This document shows, one piece after another, positions 61,951 to 64,000 of a stretch of 64,000 bases of DNA (position 1 is the stretch's first letter; each line of letters begins with the position of its first letter). The stretch is from contig CM060731.1 in the NCBI GenBank assembly GCA_030704615.1, forward strand, positions 1,426,001 through 1,490,000, read 5' to 3'. The notes beneath the pieces are model-generated. The model ran no database searches and was not told the DNA's origin. It saw nothing but the letters and a program-made list of their open reading frames with translations. A program made the translations under genes and the position numbers. Origin of the DNA: Takakia lepidozioides (lineage: Eukaryota; Streptophyta; Takakiopsida; Takakiales; Takakiaceae).

Positions 61951-62222
61951 CATGTCTGCACTTTATCTGTGTGAAGTGGCAGGAGGCGGCGCGGCCTGAC
62001 CGTTGGTTAATGATGTTTGTTTTTTGGACGGCAGGCGTACCCTTGATGATTCGAATTTCGTAGTGACGCATAGTCCACGAGGAGACACTTTCGTCCCAGC
62101 CTTTCGAACCCAAGTGGTGCATCACCGCCGTTTCATCTTCTTTTGTCGTGTCTACTCAGTCACCCCTCTCGCGCCCTTTACATCTACACTCTTTGCCCTT
62201 TTTCCCTGTCTCTGTTCTTCTT
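61951..62222. other. 5' flank of the plus-strand ParB-like gene
   Basis: No coding signal recognised. It becomes C/T-rich toward 62150-62220, as expected of a leader. Confidence 0.35.
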
Positions 62223-64000
62223 ATGCGCGAACCTGAGAGGGAGGGAGTTCGTGCACCAGAGAAAAGACACCGTCGCACGCTACGCAAATTGTACTTCGGA
62301 CGTAGGCCAATGCAGAAGGGGAGGAAGCAGATGCGTCTGCAAGAAGAGATTGTCATCTCGCAGCAGCAGACCACGCAGGCAACCCAACCACCAGTGAGAG
62401 CTCCGTGCTATCGGGGTGCGCACAGCTGATCGAGCACCGAAACCCCCCTCATTTTTCTTGTGCAATTCTTAGACTGTATGCTAGCAGACTTGAATGCAAA
62501 AGATGTTTGCATGTCTAACTGGAAAGGTGGAGGTGCTGGAGGGATTGCAGGAATCCGAAGAGCCGCAGGAAGAGTCCGTGGAGCTACCTGCAACACGCAC
62601 ACCCAGCCGATCCACGAGCACGGGTCTTCCTGCCGGGCCTAGCCCTGTGCGTTTGAAGGACGCGTTGTGGAAGGGCAAGTCTTTGCAGTTCAAAGCCCCA
62701 GAGAGCAACTCGCGTTCGAAGGTCATGGAGAATCGCCAGCAGGGGTCGGGCCCTTCTCCAACAAAGACCAAGAAGAAGCAGCCCGTCCTTCAACTGGTTT
62801 TTGAACCGGACCAGGCCGTTTCCCCCCCACCCAGACGAATGAAGCAGAAGGGTACAGGGCAGATTCAATTGCAGCAGACACCTTTACCTGCAAGAATGAG
62901 GAAGCACAAGGCAATCAGGGGGAGGGCGGAGCAGTCTCCCACAAAACCGATTCCACGAGCTGAAGCCCAGTTCCTGCTTGATTTCCAGCCTGGTGATGTT
63001 GGGGGCGTCTCTGCTGCAGTGAAGGCAATGGGATCGACCGATTTTGTCGATATGTTACCGGAGGAGGGTGCTGCCGCTCAACGTTCGCAGCAAGACCTGA
63101 CCACCATAGAGGAAGATCTTCAGAATACTGCAGGCCCGGAGGAGGCCTCTGCAATGGCAGAATTGCCCGCAAAGATTCCCCAGAGTGCAGCTCCAGTTGG
63201 GGATGCTCCAGCTGCTCAGCCCCTACCGCCACCTGCAGAAATGTCTCCGGAGGAATTCCAAAGTGCAGCGGATACAATGTTGGAGGAGACACACAGTAGC
63301 ATTGGTAGAGTTCTGGGCAGCAGGGTATTCCAGCTGACTCTTCGAATCCCACTCTGTCGCATGGTCTCCCTTCCCATCGTCAGGCAGGCACTTCCCGGAG
63401 ATGTGGATAAGCTCAAGTTCGCATTTCGAGAAGGGTACCGTCTAGGTTCGCCAACCTTCTACGTTTCCATTGAGAATGAGGACGGCGAAACTCGTGGACC
63501 CACTGCGGATGAATTGTCAGCATGGGATACCCACTGGCACACTCGCAACGACGAATTCGAGGCAACGTTGAAGGGTGATCGAGACTTCGGCCATATGTCG
63601 GGTAAAATGTTTCTTCTTGTGTGGGACGGGAATCACCGACTTCTTGCCTGGTGGGAATACATCAAGCAGAACCATGCCAAGCATATTGGCTGGCATTACA
63701 TGGTGGAGTGTGTCATCCTCAAGGTGAAGGCAGCAGACTCCTCCCTGCTCAAGAATGCCATGGCGGACCTCAACTCGTAAGATACTCATACCCTCCCAAG
63801 CACGTTCGAAATGCGGTGCCGCATTTCGGTTTCCAATCTGTTTTGTTTCCGTGCTTCCGTGGACTGAACTGGAGAGTGTGCCTTGCAAGGTCACTGAAAA
63901 TGCGTACGTGCATACCCACATGGCACATATGTTGTACAGGGTGAGGAAAACTGGTCTCACTGATCCGCACATGTTTGCGGAAATGCTGGAGCCCGAGCTC
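62223..64000 (+). CDS. ParB/methyltransferase-like family, copy A (N-terminal part, runs off the right edge)
   Basis: The first exon is probably 62223-62393: Met, then a very basic stretch (RHRRTLRKLYFGRRP), ending at CCA|GTGAGA. The second exon lies within the frame 62494-63776. Translation there could start at Met 62494, or the exon could begin after CAAAAG at 62503. It encodes a long Gln/Pro/Lys-rich disordered region, then, near the C-terminus, RIPLCRMVSLPIVRQALPGD followed by LKFAFREGYRLGSPTFYVSI and LVWDGNHRLLAWWEYI. The order 'positioning loop, helix, strand, DGNHR' is that of the ParB/Srx-like nuclease-fold domain (family motif D/E-G-x-H/x-R). A short intron with donor AC TC|GTAAG follows. 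The next coding stretch starts near 63890 (VTENAYVHTHMAHMLYRVRK) and continues past 64000, but the phase does not match a simple GT-AG join, so one boundary is wrong or the copy is damaged. In bacteria and phages ParB-like domains are commonly fused to DNA methyltransferases; copies B and C suggest the same here. Confidence 0.6.
63807..63828. repeat. isolated array-V palindrome in the intron of copy A
   Basis: CGAAATGCGGT followed by GCCGCATTTCG: the same arms as array V, 1.86 kb away from its last unit. It lies inside the roughly 113-base intron (63777-63889) of the ParB-like gene. Confidence 0.85.

Overview
This is nuclear DNA from a green-lineage eukaryote, most likely a streptophyte alga. 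The best evidence is a complete, heavily spliced gene for the plant-specific kinesin KAC (chloroplast-movement kinesin) on the minus strand. Next to it are a spliced API5-type gene and an ANP32-type acidic leucine-rich-repeat gene. The decayed transposon families and the ParB/methyltransferase-like family recall, from memory only, predicted proteins of Chara. That is my best guess for the organism, not a demonstrated fact.

Layout. 1-15.9 kb is repeat-dominated. It holds a SINE with 12-bp direct flanks (2.8-3.0 kb), remains of a PIF/Harbinger element (trihelix/Myb-like ORF at 3.6 kb, nuclease C-terminus at 5.6 kb), a decayed LTR-retrotransposon gag-protease frame (5.9-8.5 kb, minus) and three arrays of short palindromes (4.8, 9.3-9.6 and 11.5 kb). 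15.9-49.5 kb is the gene-bearing core, with four minus-strand genes: ANP32-like (3 exons), KAC (24 exons, 1352 codons plus stop, 16.3 kb), API5-like (at least 16 exons) and an unrecognised gene at 48.3-49.5 kb. KAC introns carry a LINE reverse-transcriptase copy and a second 3' LINE fragment. 49.5-64 kb is accessory DNA. It contains a palindrome array (51.4-52.0 kb), three pieces of a ParB-like plus beta-class DNA methyltransferase-like gene family (52.2-53.1 plus, 54.6-54.0 minus, 62.2 to the right edge plus), a decayed MULE-like transposase (57-60 kb, minus) and a large palindrome array with higher-order structure (60.2-61.95 kb).

Two observations stand out. First, the window holds at least five families of short inverted repeats. 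Each family has its own arm sequence and occurs as a local array of about 5 to 35 units; two isolated long palindromes add to these. I know of no described nuclear counterpart, though palindrome-rich organelle genomes of volvocine algae are a parallel. Second, the eukaryotic ParB-like/methyltransferase family lies next to, and carries within introns, these palindromes. One locus looks like a gene whose 3' half has been inverted beside a perfect 24-bp palindrome. Many TE stop codons lie where CAG, CGA or CAA is expected, which fits cytosine-deamination decay.
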